From assembly GCA_019802505.1 (NCBI GenBank), contig JAFMOC010000072.1, forward strand, positions 3,242,501 to 3,306,500: a DNA stretch of 64,000 bases, read 5' to 3'. The position numbers and the translations under genes were made by a program. Below, one piece after another: positions 1 through 12,179 of the stretch. Below the pieces are notes generated by a model that saw only the letters and a list, made by a program, of their open reading frames with translations, was not told where the DNA came from and ran no database searches. The stretch is from Corydoras sp. C115. Taxonomy: Eukaryota; Chordata; Actinopteri; Siluriformes; Callichthyidae. The first letter of the stretch is position 1. Each line of letters starts with the position of its first letter.

Positions 1-658
1 AGAGTTGAATCACTAACATCAGCGTGGAAGGTATGGAAATAGGGACATGGTGTCAAATACATGAAAGGAGTATACAGCTCCTGTTCCCATAGCAGCTTGG
101 CCTTCTGAAAAAAAAACATTCATCCATGGCATGAAAAACATTCTAACTACCAAAGATTAAATTCTTAACATAATGATATGTGTACAGGTTCATAATGAAA
201 TTAGTATGTGATCTGTACAGAACACAGTAGTAAATGTTTGTTTCTGTCATGTGTGATGAGTAAGATTTATTCAATGCCCCCATCTCATGTTGCTTGTAGC
301 AGGCTAAAACATGTCTTTTTAGACTTTATTTAGACTCCCTCCACAATTCCTGTAATATTTTCCTTATTGTTCTTATATGGGGGTGGCACAGTGGCTTAGT
401 GGTTAGCACGTTCGCCTCTCAGCACTAGGGATTCCCGGTTCGAATCCCAATCTGGGTGGAGTTTCCATGTTCTCCCCGTGTCCGTGTGGGTTTCTCCGGT
501 TTCCTCCCACGGTCCAAAAACATGGATCAATTGAATTCTCCAAATTACCCCATAAAGAGTGTGTTTGTGTGTGTGCCCAACGATAGATTGGCGGCCTGTC
601 CTGGGTGTATCTGCCCTGCACCCGAAAAGTTCTCTCAGGGCATGGGGAACCCCTCCGC

Positions 659-723
<65 letters not shown>

Positions 724-2046
724 TATATATGGGTTCTTTTGTGGCTCATAAGGGTGCCTTATTATATGACCAAATTTATGACCAAAGTAACATACCTTAC
801 AGTAACATACCTTACAGTAACTCCTTTCCTGTTTTACACATTTTGTAATCTAGCTCATTTGTCATCATCATCAGCCATGAATTCCTATACCTTTCTGATG
901 CACATGTTCTTAAATATAGAAAAGCTTAAATATGTATTTCTTCCTCTTTCTGGGTTCCCCATACCCATCCAGGGAAGAATGTTTTGTGCGCTGGGCAGAT
1001 ACACTCAGGAATAGGCACCTATCTATCGCTGAACACATTAATTCACACACACACACACACACAAACACACACTATATGGGGAAATTTAAAGCATTTAGTT
1101 TATCTTGAATCCATGTTTTTGGACTGTGGGAGGAAACCAGAGAACCAAGAGGAAACCCACTCGCACACAGGGAGAACATGGAAACTGTGTTTTAATAAGC
1201 ATATAAACTTTTTTCATATGAAAGTGTATGTGTAACCTTGACACTAAACAGCCGTATGAATGTTGAATGTAATTGTCTGTCATGCACAAGACATCCCACT
1301 CCACAGCTGTGAAGTTGCCATTCTGATGCTTGATGTTTAGATCCTGCACTTGCCATGTACAACTGTACCACAGCGCAAGCAGACACCTGAAACCAAAGGA
1401 CATTATCAAAAATAAATAATTAATACTGGTGATTTTGGTAGTGAAATCATACAAGCAGGAACTGACCCACAACCAAATGAGCCTCCAACAAACACATACT
1501 TTGTTTGATATGGCTTTGAGTAAATGCTATGTAATGTAAACATTCATTATTTTGTTGGTTAAATAAGTTAACATCTGCTACAGTAATTAAATTTTTTTCA
1601 CTGTAGTTCTATTATAGTGCACTTAGTTGTTTGTTTACTAATATATATATTTTGTAAGTCGCTTTTTATATTTTGTAAAAGCGTCTGCTAAATGACTAAA
1701 TGTAAATATATATATATATATATATAGTTTCTGCTTATTAATTGACATTTGACATTTAGTTAAGCAAAACATTTTTATTTCAAACAGTGTAAATTTCTCA
1801 ATATCTGGTAAATTGTTAAAGCTCTTTCATATATAAATGTATTAATACATAAAATGAATAAACACAAAGTTGTATAAGGCACATTAAATCAGAAAGTAAG
1901 GCCATGGAAGAGAAAAATTTAAATATCTGCGCAATGGGAAATGGGAAAAAATAGTGAACTGAACTTACACTGCAGTCATTCCCAAGCAGATTGAAAAGGA
2001 GGCCGTTCTCACGAATAGACAAAAGTGAACTTAAAATCCACGACAT
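1..2046 (-). CDS. WASP/N-WASP-family actin nucleation-promoting factor, EVH1 domain (5' part only)
   Basis: Three coding exons on the minus strand: 1969-2046 (ATG at 2046, 26 codons), 1237-1386 (50 codons) and 1-104, which continues past the window edge. All joins are phase 0, with donor GTAAGT after exon 1 and a pyrimidine-rich acceptor before exon 3. The joined product reads as an EVH1/WH1 domain: ENGLLFNLLGNDC, then AVVQLYMASAG, a CLVHD segment, FIRLFSVK, and the family signature LLWEQELY followed by YFHTF. In the family, EVH1 binds WIP-type proline-rich partners, and the missing C-terminal part carries GBD, proline-rich and VCA segments that activate Arp2/3. The leader before EVH1 is very short (about 11 residues) and the domain looks divergent from both WASP and N-WASP, so I cannot choose the paralogue. 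Intron 2 carries two retroposon copies. Confidence 0.85.
379..660 (+). mobile_element. tRNA-headed retroposon (SINE-type), copy 1
   Basis: The copy starts with the family head (A box TGGCTTAGTGG, B box GGTTCGAATCC, both fitting RNA polymerase III internal promoters) and continues through the body to the segment CCCCTCCGCGA. The usual 3' tail is replaced by (TA)n at 661-730. Confidence 0.85.
661..730. repeat. (TA)n microsatellite
   Basis: Uninterrupted TA dinucleotides directly abut the 3' side of retroposon copy 1. Confidence 0.95.
950..1186 (-). mobile_element. tRNA-headed retroposon, copy 2 (5'-truncated)
   Basis: Minus-strand body sequence containing the conserved segments for CATGTTCTCCC and CCCATCCAGGG. 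The tRNA-like head is missing. It contains a (CA)n run near 1045-1075. Confidence 0.8.
1655..1726 (+). repeat. L2-type retroposon 3' tail fragment followed by (TA)n
   Basis: Contains GTAAGTCGCTTT, then AAAGCGTCTGCTAAATGAC, the 3' tail shared by teleost L2-clade LINEs and their SINEs. Nothing upstream is recognisable as the element body. It lies in intron 1 of the WASP-family gene. Confidence 0.65.
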
Positions 2047-3627
2047 CTTGCTCTTTTCCTCTAAAATCTACTCTCTCTTTCTCTGTTGCAGTGACAAAAC
2101 CTATGACTAAATGAGCAACAGTACACCTTTATATACACACAACAATGCGATGTACTTCCTAATGCAAATAATCAAGCCTCTGTTTCACATGGCCATGTGG
2201 CCATGGCCATGTGGAAGACCAAATATAAATCGGGCCATCCAGAAATTTATCAATTTATGTGAGGGTCTGTCATACATTATAAAACCATTGTTGTAAATTA
2301 AAAAAAAGTGGGTACCACACTGGCATGGCTGACATTTGTGCAGAATGTGTGGAGAAATTAAAAACTAAAAATTCACATAGACCCCATAAAGTCGCACATC
2401 TTAAAGCAAGTCTTCAGCAAGAATAGGATGAAATAACACCTGTATTTTCATTGGAGATCATGCTTCAGAGCAAATTCATCGTCACTAAGCATGAGAAGTA
2501 TCATTTAAGTATCATTTACAAGACTTTGATAATTGAACTTTTGTTGATCTTATCTTATTGATCTGACTTCAACAAATGCAGTACTGTTACAAAACCAATG
2601 TAACCAGTTTTATTTCTAAACAATTTGAACTTTTTAAATAAAGTGTAATGGTTTAATGATTTTAAAACAATATGTACACCATGTGGTGTAAGATGTTTAG
2701 TCATTTAACAACAGTAAGATGAAAGCACCAAAAGAGTGGAAAACACAAACAACAAACTGATTAAGAGGGCTGGCTTAGTCTTGGGCTGCTAACTGGAAAG
2801 TTTTGAGGTGGTGGTTGAAAGGAGGTTATTTAATAAACCCTTTGCCCTATGGACAATACATCTCACCCACTCCACAACCAACAGCAATCACAGTATACAA
2901 TGTCTGATCACTCTGCCAGGACATTACTATACCCTGAGACATATATAATATTGAATAACTTAAAATTACTGAACATTTTTTTAAACTGCCATGTATTGCC
3001 ACTTTTTTTTATATACATTATACACTGCCACTTTGTTTACATATTGTCTAATACTGTACCGTACATTTCTCAAATCTATACATACTACCACCTGGTTCAT
3101 ATTGCTCTCTTATTACTTACATTATTTTTATGTATATCTTGTTATTTTAAGTTTACAGTATAATTTAATCATTTAAATAATTTAAGTCCTATATACTATA
3201 CATGTAATGTACAATATTTTTCATAGTTGTTCATTATTTCTCATCATATATTTTATTACCTTATACTTATTGGTTACTGTATTTGCGTTGGCTGCTGCAA
3301 TACACAAATTGTTTAACAACATCTATAAGAACACTAACAGGGCAGAATCATCAAGTCTTACTTAATATCTGTACAAACAAAATAAGGATTGAATTGGACT
3401 GTTTACTTATCTACAGAACAAAAAAAGTCACTTATTCTATTTCTTCTACAAACAGACCCCTTACTATAAGATGTTAAAAATCACACCATGCTTAAGTGCT
3501 TATGGTATTTTCAATTAAAGCAGCTAATCAGTATGAATTCAACATTGAATTCAAATTTAGACAGGGTATACATTTTTATATTAAAGTAATAAGGAAACAG
3601 ACCATCAGTAACCATTTATCTGCTTAT

Positions 3628-3971
3628 CCATCCATCTATCTTCCACTTTATCCTCTATTAGGGTCATGGGGGGATTCCCCATGCCAATCCAGGGGAGAAA
3701 GTTTCGGGCGCTGGGCAGATACACGCAGGACAGGGCCCCAATCTATCGCTGGGAACACACTCACTCACACAGACACACTCTATATGGGGCAATTTTTGAG
3801 AATTCAATTGACTTGATCTATGTTTTTGGACTGTGGGAGGAAACCGGACAACCCGGAGAAAACCCGGACACGGGGAGAACATGGAAACTCCATCCAGATT
3901 GGGATTCGAACCAGGAGTCCCTAGTGCTGAGAGGCGAATGTGCTAATTACTAAGCCACTGTGCTGACCTGA
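3628..3971 (-). mobile_element. tRNA-headed retroposon, copy 3
   Basis: Nearly full-length copy with a CCAT-type tail on its 3' side. It is flanked by the 10-bp direct repeat ATCTGCTTAT on both sides, a target-site duplication. Confidence 0.9.
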
Positions 3972-4454
3972 ATCTGCTTATTATTTTATTATTTTTATAT
4001 TTATAAAAATGGAGTATAAATCAGAAGTATGTTACACACACAAGGAATTTTGTTCCGGCATGATGGTGTCTCTGAAACAGAATCAATGTGCTAGTACGAA
4101 AGTTAAAAACAGCCAAAGCCTTTAGATCAAAAGATTTAACTGATGAAGTAATGGTGCACTGTTCCACATCTTTATAATAAATTATTTATAAGAAAGAAAT
4201 GCCATTTGCTAAATTTTGTCTTTACAAATGTCTAGACAATCAGCCAGGTATTTTTAAGGTAAATAGGACTTCATAACAAAAAGACATTTCCAAGAATTAA
4301 GTATGGGGAACATGAGGGATCTAGTATAACTAGGGGTTGTGTTTTTAGCATTAGTATTAGCAATATTGCATGTTTGAGGAATAATTCATAACAATCTGAT
4401 GTCAAGCTGAACAATCAATAAAAAACTAAAATATTAAATAATCTTAACTTTAAA

Positions 4455-4817
4455 AAGGGCAGCACAATGGTTTAGTGGTTAGCATGTTTACCTCTCAGCG
4501 CTGAAGATTCAGGTTCAAATCCCAATCTGGGTGGTTTCTATTTACTTCCTGTGTCCACGTGGATTTTCATCTGGGTTATTTGGTTTCCTCCCACAGTCAC
4601 AGAGTGGGTAAATCAAGGTTAATCATATTTCACCATATAGTGTGTGTGTGTGTGTGTGTCTGTGAGTGGGTGTGCACAATATATTGGCGCCCTGTCTTGG
4701 GTGTGTCTGCCCAGTGCCCAAAACGTTCTTTCTTGGATGAGCATGAGGAATCCCTCACCCCCCCAACCGCCCCCCCCCCCAACATAGGATTAAAAGGATA
4801 ATGAATGAATAAATGAA
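4455..4817 (+). mobile_element. tRNA-headed retroposon, copy 4 (degenerate)
   Basis: Head and body are recognisable but diverged, with a (GT)n expansion near 4640-4660 and a C-rich run near 4757-4780. It ends in a GAAT-type tail. It looks older than most other copies. Confidence 0.8.
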
Positions 4818-6070
4818 TATTAATAATTCATAATTGTAACACTGTTTCCTGCTTTATGAGCATTACTGTTAATATTAATGAAAAAAAATATGGTTACGAA
4901 CTTGTTGGTTGCCTAATCTCTTTTTGGATTTTATTTTTCTAACTGCAATATTTGGCAACAATGTTAACAGGCTGGAACCTCATTATTATTCAGGATGTCT
5001 ACTGGCAGTTCGCAGACCATTGTCTAGACAATGTTTGAGATGATTATTGCTAGATAATAATATGAAAAATCAATCATATTTGCCTGAGGAGACACAAACT
5101 GAAGCTTGTAAAATCAATTTGTTTGCTTAAACATCAAGACATTCACAGATGAAACTCAAAGCTGACAAAATGCATTAGAACTAAACATTGTGAGTTGCAA
5201 ATATAAAATTACATATATAAGTATTCAATGTATTTTAGCTAAGCACCAGAATTGTAATGAGATATTAGATTAATTACTTATTTTTGCAAACAAGGAAATT
5301 TCAAGAAACATACTGACTCCATAAAGTGACCTTTGCATAGGTTTACTTATGACTGAAATCGTTTATATTATAATAACAAAATAGCTGTACAAATTCAAAT
5401 TGTTAAAATAATACAAATCGCAAAATGGGTGGACGGATTTCTCTATATGGCTCTGTGTTCTGTGAACATACACTATAAACAAATTCTTTTTCAAAAGATT
5501 TAAATTTTACCTTATTTTAAAACAGCATGTATGATGATGATAGCCTCTAATATATAAATTTGGGGTTTCTGTAGCTTTAGTATTGTTCTTAGTATTGTTT
5601 CTTATCCACAGACTTCAGGTCAAGCCCTTCCTTTGCTTAGTCATTTTAAAGAATGAGAAGTCATTTTAGATTAACGTTAACAATGAAAAATAAATGTAAA
5701 ACACAAATTTGTAAATGAAGCTGAGAAATCCTGACAGAATGAAGATTAGAACAGTTTTTAATGCAAAGAACACCATGGGAAACATAAATACATGCACACG
5801 CACCGGAATGGCTTATAATGACACTCATAACGCGGACACAGAGGTAAGACAGTGTTAAATAGGCATGGAGGAACACAAGTGATGGTGAAAACAGCTGGTG
5901 ACACTAATGAAAGCCAATTGACAATTACAGCTAAACAGAGAGTAGTTAACATAACTAGACCAGACAACATGGGAAAACAAAGACAAGGGCACAGTACCTG
6001 TGCCTGTGACACAGAAATTAACACATTAAAAACATTTTTTGCAGTAAATTGTATGTTACAGTCTCATATT

Positions 6071-6920
6071 TTACTGAATGTAGTTTTTTTGTTTACTTAT
6101 GTCTCCAGAGGTGAAGTATCCTGATTGACTGATGGGCCAGTGACCTGGGCTTGCATTTGAGCCGTAATTAACATGTTGAAAAAGCACTCTTGCAGGATGT
6201 GCAGACATCACAGGGAAGCAATAGGGTACATAAGCATTGTGACCTAGCCCGAAAGAGTCCTTAATGCGAACACTACAAAAAGTCAGAAGAAGGCAGAAGT
6301 TTGATGTCATTTTTATATGTAAAAAAATAAGACATTAATGCATAAAAAAAAAAATCTAAATTAGCAAATAAACTATTTTGTGTATTATTTTGTGTATTAA
6401 ACTATTTTGTGTATTATTACAATAAAAAAACACATAATGTATATGGTGACCACAACCCCACAAACAGTAATCAGTTAAATGGTTCACTAGTACATTTTAT
6501 TTCTTTGCATAGTTCATAAAATACTGACCTTTTTTTCTTGACTCTTGTTACGTTGTTTGTCTCTTGAGGTAGGATGCTGTAGGACATCCAAACCTTACGG
6601 TCAAGATCTCCAAGGGACAGATTCAAATCTCCAGGATGCAGCAGTCCTTCAAGAAACAATGAAAATGCTGAATTTTAAGTAAATTTGTGCATACCTGTGT
6701 AGAACATTATTTAAATATTCTGTACCTCGTTGTAAAGTGGGAACACTAATGGCAAGGCCACTCTGATGGCATCGATCAAGAATGTCTGCGTATACTTTAA
6801 GACGCTGTCTCCTGAAGTTATCCACTGCGCAGCCTGTAGATCCACCCAGAGAGGAGGACAGTGAGTGAGCAAACACTGCGTCATGTGGCACGACATTCTG
6901 TGAAGATAATAATAATAATA

Positions 6921-6952
<32 letters not shown>

Positions 6953-7188
6953 CATACATTTCAAACATGATGTTTAGAAATAATAATAAAAAAACAACAG
7001 CACTGAGAAAAAATATTTAGGATATGTTCAAGATCATTTAAAAAACATTATTTATAAAGCAAATCATAAAAGAGTAATGATAGAAGAGTGTTTCACTTTG
7101 CTCAAGAGTCCAAGTGTCAACTTGACAATTCTAAAACCTGAACCCCTGACAGTCTAATATAATCTAATATATCTATAAATCTTTGTTA

Positions 7189-7259
<71 letters not shown>

Positions 7260-7690
7260 AACAACGATCATATTAAACTCCATTATAGATATAGATATAT
7301 TAGATTATATTAGATAAATGATTTATTTTCCAGTTTATTGTATAATCCACAATGACTTAAAAGCCAGGTAGACATCTATTGGCTTTAATTGAGTTTATTG
7401 ATTCTGATTATTACTCCAAAAATTTATAATTCAATTACATTTGCGCTGAAAAGGGAGAAGCTTTAAATCTCAGAATCTATAGTGAAAATAAAGGCATAAA
7501 TTGTGGAGCTCACCAGAGAAGGAAGTCGTGTTTCGAATGTTTGTCTCTTGCACTGTATGCAGTTGCTCTTTATAACTCGGTTTTTTTTACACTGAAAGCA
7601 TTCGTCCAAATGCTGAAGGTTGTTTGAAGCTGCGTGTATTTTTTTTCTTGTTTCTATCTGCTGTGTGTGTCTGTGCTTGTTTTTCTCCAT
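6071..7690 (-). CDS. Unrecognised four-exon protein with a CxxC...CxxC N-terminus
   Basis: Four minus-strand exons fit by phase: 7514-7690, 6726-6897, 6529-6646 and 6071-6272. They sum to 669 nt, that is 222 residues plus TAA. All introns are GT-AG. Residues 1-59 are basic and hold CFQCKKNR and CIQCKRQ, two CxxC pairs about 13 apart that could bind one zinc ion. Exon 2 encodes a segment ending in GLAISVPTLQRG, exon 3 has the unusual LSLGDLDRKVWMSY, and exon 4 has FGLGHNAYVPYCFPV and a Gly/Ser/Pro-rich end. No signal peptide or membrane segment is evident. I do not recognise the family. The consistent phases and the amino-acid composition favour a real gene. The 3' end is uncertain: a GTAAAC just before the stop could be a donor to another exon. 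Confidence 0.6.
6908..6950. repeat. (AAT)n microsatellite
   Basis: Trinucleotide run lying about 10 bp upstream (in transcript sense) of the exon 2 acceptor of the unrecognised gene. Confidence 0.9.
7193..7256. repeat. (TA)n microsatellite
   Basis: Uninterrupted TA run in intron 1 of the unrecognised gene. It is flanked by a short inverted pair (TTGTTAAA/TTTAACAA), so the locus can fold into a long hairpin. Confidence 0.9.
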
Positions 7691-8232
7691 TAAAGTTCTG
7701 GGACTGTTGGCTGCAGCGTTGTCTTTTCCATTAAGGAATGTAGAGCGGACAATACGTAAACTGAAGGCACGATTATTACCCGAGTTCTAGACTTTTTGGA
7801 GGCCAAATCTCTTTACACCTTATATTGAACAAATATGTACGTGATTATTCTCTCTTCTTCAGGCAACGGAATTCTTCCTTCAGCTCGTGGTCATTCATGA
7901 CGTCAGGCAATGCTCATCAAAAGCGAATGGAAGTTTACCTGTAACCTAAAAAAAGGACAGAGAAGTAAAACACAAAGCAACGGGATATTTCCATTTACTT
8001 TTTCCCTCCATGGCAACCTGCTGTTATTAACCTGTGTCTTAAACAAAGAACTAACACCATGGTTACTTTCACGTTTGTAACTTAGATTGTTTTGTGTGCT
8101 TTGTGCGATTAGCAATTTAGATACTTTAAAAGTCATGTTATATACTGTATATATAGTGTTTCAAATAATCAAATAATATGCATTTTGCAGTAATAATAAT
8201 TTTCGATGACAGTATAGTTTTATTGTCAAAAT

Positions 8233-8233
8233 A

Positions 8234-8306
<73 letters not shown>
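8233..8306. repeat. (TA)n microsatellite
   Basis: TA run abutting the 3' tail of retroposon copy 5. Confidence 0.95.
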
Positions 8307-8310
<4 letters not shown>

Positions 8311-8344
8311 CATCCATTATCTTCGGCTTTATCCTCTACTAGGG

Positions 8345-8399
<55 letters not shown>

Positions 8400-8725
8400 G
8401 GGGGGGGTCCCATCCAGGGAAGAACGAGGGGGGGGGGGGGGCCCATCCAGGGAAGAACGAGGAGGGGGGGGGGTCCCATCCAGGCGCTGGGCAGGCACAT
8501 CCAGGACAGGGCGCCAATCTATGGCTGGCCACACACTCACTCACACAGACGCACTCTATATGGGGAAATTTGTGGAATTCAGTTGACTTTGATGCATATT
8601 TTTGGACTGTGGGAGGAAACCGGAGAACCCGGAGGAAAACCCACGCGGACACGGGGAGAACATGGAAACTCCACCCAGATTGGGATTCGAACCGGTAATC
8701 CCTAGCGCTGAGAGGCAAACGTGCG
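8307..8725 (-). mobile_element. tRNA-headed retroposon, copy 5, with internal expansions
   Basis: Minus-strand copy whose body is enlarged by (GT)n at about 8347-8397 and by three tandem units of a G run plus CCCATCCAGG. It is bracketed by (TA)n on both sides. Its head ends at AAACGTGC near 8725. Confidence 0.85.
8397..8484 (+). repeat. G-rich tandem repeat, three units
   Basis: Three successive units each consist of 8 to 12 G residues followed by a CCCATCCAGG-type segment; two of them also carry GAAGAACGAG. They arose inside retroposon copy 5, apparently by slippage around one native CCCATCCAGGGGAGAACG segment. The G runs could form quadruplexes on the plus strand. Confidence 0.85.

Positions 8726-8796
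<71 letters not shown>
8726..8796. repeat. (TA)n microsatellite
   Basis: TA run at the head side of retroposon copy 5. Confidence 0.95.
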
Positions 8797-8798
<2 letters not shown>

Positions 8799-9470
8799 AT
8801 TATAAAGTAATCAAGGAGGATCTTTAGTGACCACAGTGAGACATCTCACAAGTTTTCTTTCAATTATATCAGCACAGATCTCAACACTCTTATGGTGGGG
8901 CTACAAAATTTAGATGTCCTTTTTTTTACCTTTTAAAAATATTTATTAATTATGTTGAAATTTTAGAAAAATGAGCAGATTTGATCATTCTTAACTTTTG
9001 CTTGCATTTGGTCTCCACCTCACTGTGGTTGCTTAGATAGGGCCAGCTCAAACCTGATCATTATCTTCAAACTTACCCTTAATGTATCAATATGTCTGTC
9101 TATCCCTCTGTCTCTCTGTCCATCTGTCTATTTATATAGTAAGTAAATTAGTAATTTGAAGTCACAGACTGTTACTTTTAAACAAATGTATTTAACTTGT
9201 ACTACGGAAATTTATTTACTAACATATGAGTTTAAATGGGGCATACTGGGCTTAAATTGTTTCTTAGTGAAAACAATTTCCTTTCAAAATGTAAGATATG
9301 CTTACAAAACCATGCATGGAGCCTAAATATAATTTGCATATAATTTGCTTAAACATTACAAAAATACTACTGTGGCCACATTCAGAAGTATAAAGTTTTT
9401 ATCATTAAATATAAGCATGTGCGCTCCGCAGTTTGCGTGCATTTTGATGGGATGTACTATTTAAGCCCAC

Positions 9471-9473
<3 letters not shown>

Positions 9474-9530
<57 letters not shown>
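9474..9530. repeat. (TA)n microsatellite
   Basis: Uninterrupted TA run in spacer sequence. Confidence 0.95.
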
Positions 9531-9534
<4 letters not shown>

Positions 9535-9721
9535 CATCCCCACAAAACTATTTATGATGCATTCATCTAAATATCAATGTTAAATAAATAAAAATGCTAT
9601 ATATTTGTAGCCTATAATGAATGCCTTATTGTGGTAGTGTAGCATTAACAGGGCTAGGGTGTGATTAGTTATGTTTGCAAAGTTATAAAACTCATTCATT
9701 TAAAGGAAAAAAGTACATTAA

Positions 9722-10858
9722 TCTCCTCCTTGGATCACCACCTTATCGCGGTGAAGGGGTTTGCATGCTTGAATGATCCTGAAAGCTATGTTGGCGGCAA
9801 AAGGCCCTGGTAGGGCCTTCCCAAGGCAAATTTGTTCTAGGTGACGGATCAGACAAAGATTGATCCAAATAATCCCATGAATAATAACTTCAGGTATTTG
9901 TGTACTCTGCCGTGAATAGAGTTATCAGGGCCCCACCCTAAACCTGTGCGGTGTTCAGTTTTTGGACTAATGTGCAAATCACAGTCTTTCCATCATGAAC
10001 ATCATGTTTGCGCACAAGGGTGTCCATAAGTGCACATGGCGCCAGGACGTCCTAGGCTGCAGTTTAATGATCGACTTTGTAGTTGTGTCATTGAACTTGC
10101 GGCAACGTGTCTTGGACATTCTGGTGAAAAGAGGAACTAAGCTGTCAACTAATCACCACTTGGTGGTGAGTTGGATCAGGTGGTGGAGGAAGATGCTGGT
10201 CAGACCATGCAAACCCAAACGTATAGTGAGGGTTTGCTAGGGACGTCTGGCAGAAAATCCGTCAGACCAATGTTCAACTCTTACCGCCGTCTGAGCTTCA
10301 ACCACATACTGGGGGGAGGTGGGGGACATTGAGTCTGAATGGGCCATGGTCCGTTTCTCTATTTTTAATACGGTGGACAGGAGCTGTGGTCGCTAGGTCA
10401 TTGGTGTCTGTAATGGCGGTAACCCTAGAACACGGTGGTGCTAACCCTGGGTGAGTGATGCCATAGAGCTGAAGAAGGAGTCATATCAGGCATGTTTGGC
10501 ATGTGGGACTCCAGAAGCAGCTGACTGATACCGACAGGCCAGGCCATCTGCCGCGTCGTGCATCGCAGAGACAAAAACCCGGATGTAGGAGGAGTTTGGT
10601 GAGGCCTTAGAAAGTGACTTTCAAGAGGCTCCAAGAAGGTTCTGACAGGCAAACTGTCAGGCAACTCAGGAGGGGAAACAGTGTGCCGGTATATAGTGGA
10701 GGTGGTGTACTGTTGACTTCGACTGGGGATGTCATTAGTCAGTGGAGGGAATACTTCAAGGGAGAGGGATATCAGGGGCTCTCTCCTTGGGTTGCTGCCC
10801 CCCCGACCTGAACCCCAGACAAGCGGAAGATAATAGATAGATGGATGGATGGATGGAT
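9722..10858 (+). mobile_element. LINE (non-LTR retrotransposon) remnant with RT domain deleted
   Basis: It begins with a conserved 5' segment (CTCCTTGGATCACCACCTTA). The broken reading frames include an endonuclease-end region (SLMIDFVVVSLNLR, then TNHHLVVSWIRWW) and the linker that precedes reverse transcriptase (EEFGEALESDF, LLTSTGDVISQWREYF). The sequence then jumps to the element's 3' terminus (Leu/Pro-rich end and a GATGGATG tail). The reverse transcriptase itself is absent. Multiple stops and frameshifts make it dead. The clade assignment is left open. Confidence 0.75.
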
Positions 10859-11942
10859 AGCATATTCAGGCTAAATAAAAAATGAAAAATGTGATTTGTA
10901 TGCAAAAAAATGTTATGGAAGTTACAAAGCATTTGATTGCATAGCGCATTAAATGGTACATGGGTTTAATTGGTATACCACCTGAGTTCTTACTGTGCTT
11001 TTTTCAATTATTTACTCCATGTGTATTTTTGTAGTAAACTCATTCCTTTCTTAATATGTTACAGCAATACAATGACTGAAAATATACTTTTGTCTCGTCA
11101 TGTGTGTGTTTTTTCTACAAGTCGTAAACGGTCAGTAAAAATACTGCTATTATAAAATATTTTCTTCTATTATTTTCTATGTCTGTAGTTCAGAGTATGT
11201 TAATCTCTGTACACAAACTACCCCTTTGTGTCACATCGACCCTACATGTAATTCTGCTTTTGTCTATATATTGTACTGTTCACAGCAAGATATCATAATA
11301 TGTATGTAGTATAAGTATATAATACAACAGCAGTACTGACTCATAAACCACTGTCCTGCAGTGTGTCTGCTAATTGATTGTAGTTGATTGTAATTAAGGT
11401 AAAATTTCTTCTCTGCTTCAAAAATACATTTAACCTTGAATAATTGTGTGTGCTGCTGTTGGATTATAAATAGAATGTTATACTTTTTAACAAATATTAC
11501 TATGGTTACCATGCTATGGAAGGTTCAGATGCTTGGTGTCATAGTCACTCCTCGTTCTTTGTGACATGACACTTTTATTGTAGAAAAAATACTTCTATTT
11601 TGTTCAGCTGTTATATCTCTAATAGTTGACTACTGTTATGTTCCAATAAAACAGTCTGTGGTTTTGTTCTAAAAGAATTTAATGCATTTTACTGAATAGA
11701 CCAAACCAAGTGTAAAGAAATAATCATCAATGGCAGAAGACCACGATTGATGCGAGCTCTGAATTCTCAAAAATCCCTCTTCGGTATATAATCCGTAGGT
11801 GGGCTGTCCTTTTTCTGTGTGGGTGAGTAAGCAGTCCCTTTCTCTTGTGAGAACTTCCACCAGAACATCACTTGCCTTTTTTCTTTTTTTGTTACAAACA
11901 CAATGGCAATTTAGATGACAGCAATTTAAAGCTGCCAATTTA

Positions 11943-12016
11943 CCTTGTTTTTGGATTGTGGGAGGAAACCAGAGAAAAGCCACGCAGACACATGGAGAAC
12001 ATGGGAAACTCCACAT
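11943..12016 (-). mobile_element. tRNA-headed retroposon, copy 6 (short fragment)
   Basis: Only the body section around TTTGGATTGTGGGAGGAAAC and ACATGGAGAACATG remains. Confidence 0.65.
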
Positions 12017-12179
12017 GAACTTTGATCTACAGATCGATCTAAAATATTGACGCTGGTACTGATATTGAGCAGAAAATAGAACTACAACAAGCTGTATGGT
12101 TTGAAACAGTTCTGTTAAATACAGTTGAACCACAACAAACCTTTACATGCAAAATGTTGATTGTGATAATAAAGTATTT

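Larger units (their letters stand above)
105..1236. other. WASP-family intron 2
   Basis: This intron holds two copies of the tRNA-headed retroposon in opposite orientation, separated by a (TA)n run of about 70 bp. No other gene-like signal was seen. Confidence 0.6.
2047..6070. other. Intergenic spacer, AT-rich, with two retroposons
   Basis: The spacer lies between the WASP-family start codon and the end of the unrecognised gene. Besides retroposon copies 3 and 4, I see only AT-rich sequence without domain-like translations or plausible exons. Confidence 0.5.

Noticed and set aside
661..730. Open frames translating as alternating Tyr-Ile through (TA)n tracts (also near 8.2-8.8 kb)
   Set aside because: They are translations of microsatellites and retroposon bodies, with no conserved protein content.
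5758..6024. Cys-rich 88-codon minus-strand frame after the unrecognised gene
   Set aside because: No acceptor or phase-consistent join to the upstream exons was convincing, and the sequence is of low complexity.
8397..8484. CRISPR-like repeat array
   Set aside because: Three adjacent G-rich units without unique spacers, inside a known retroposon copy in a eukaryotic genome.
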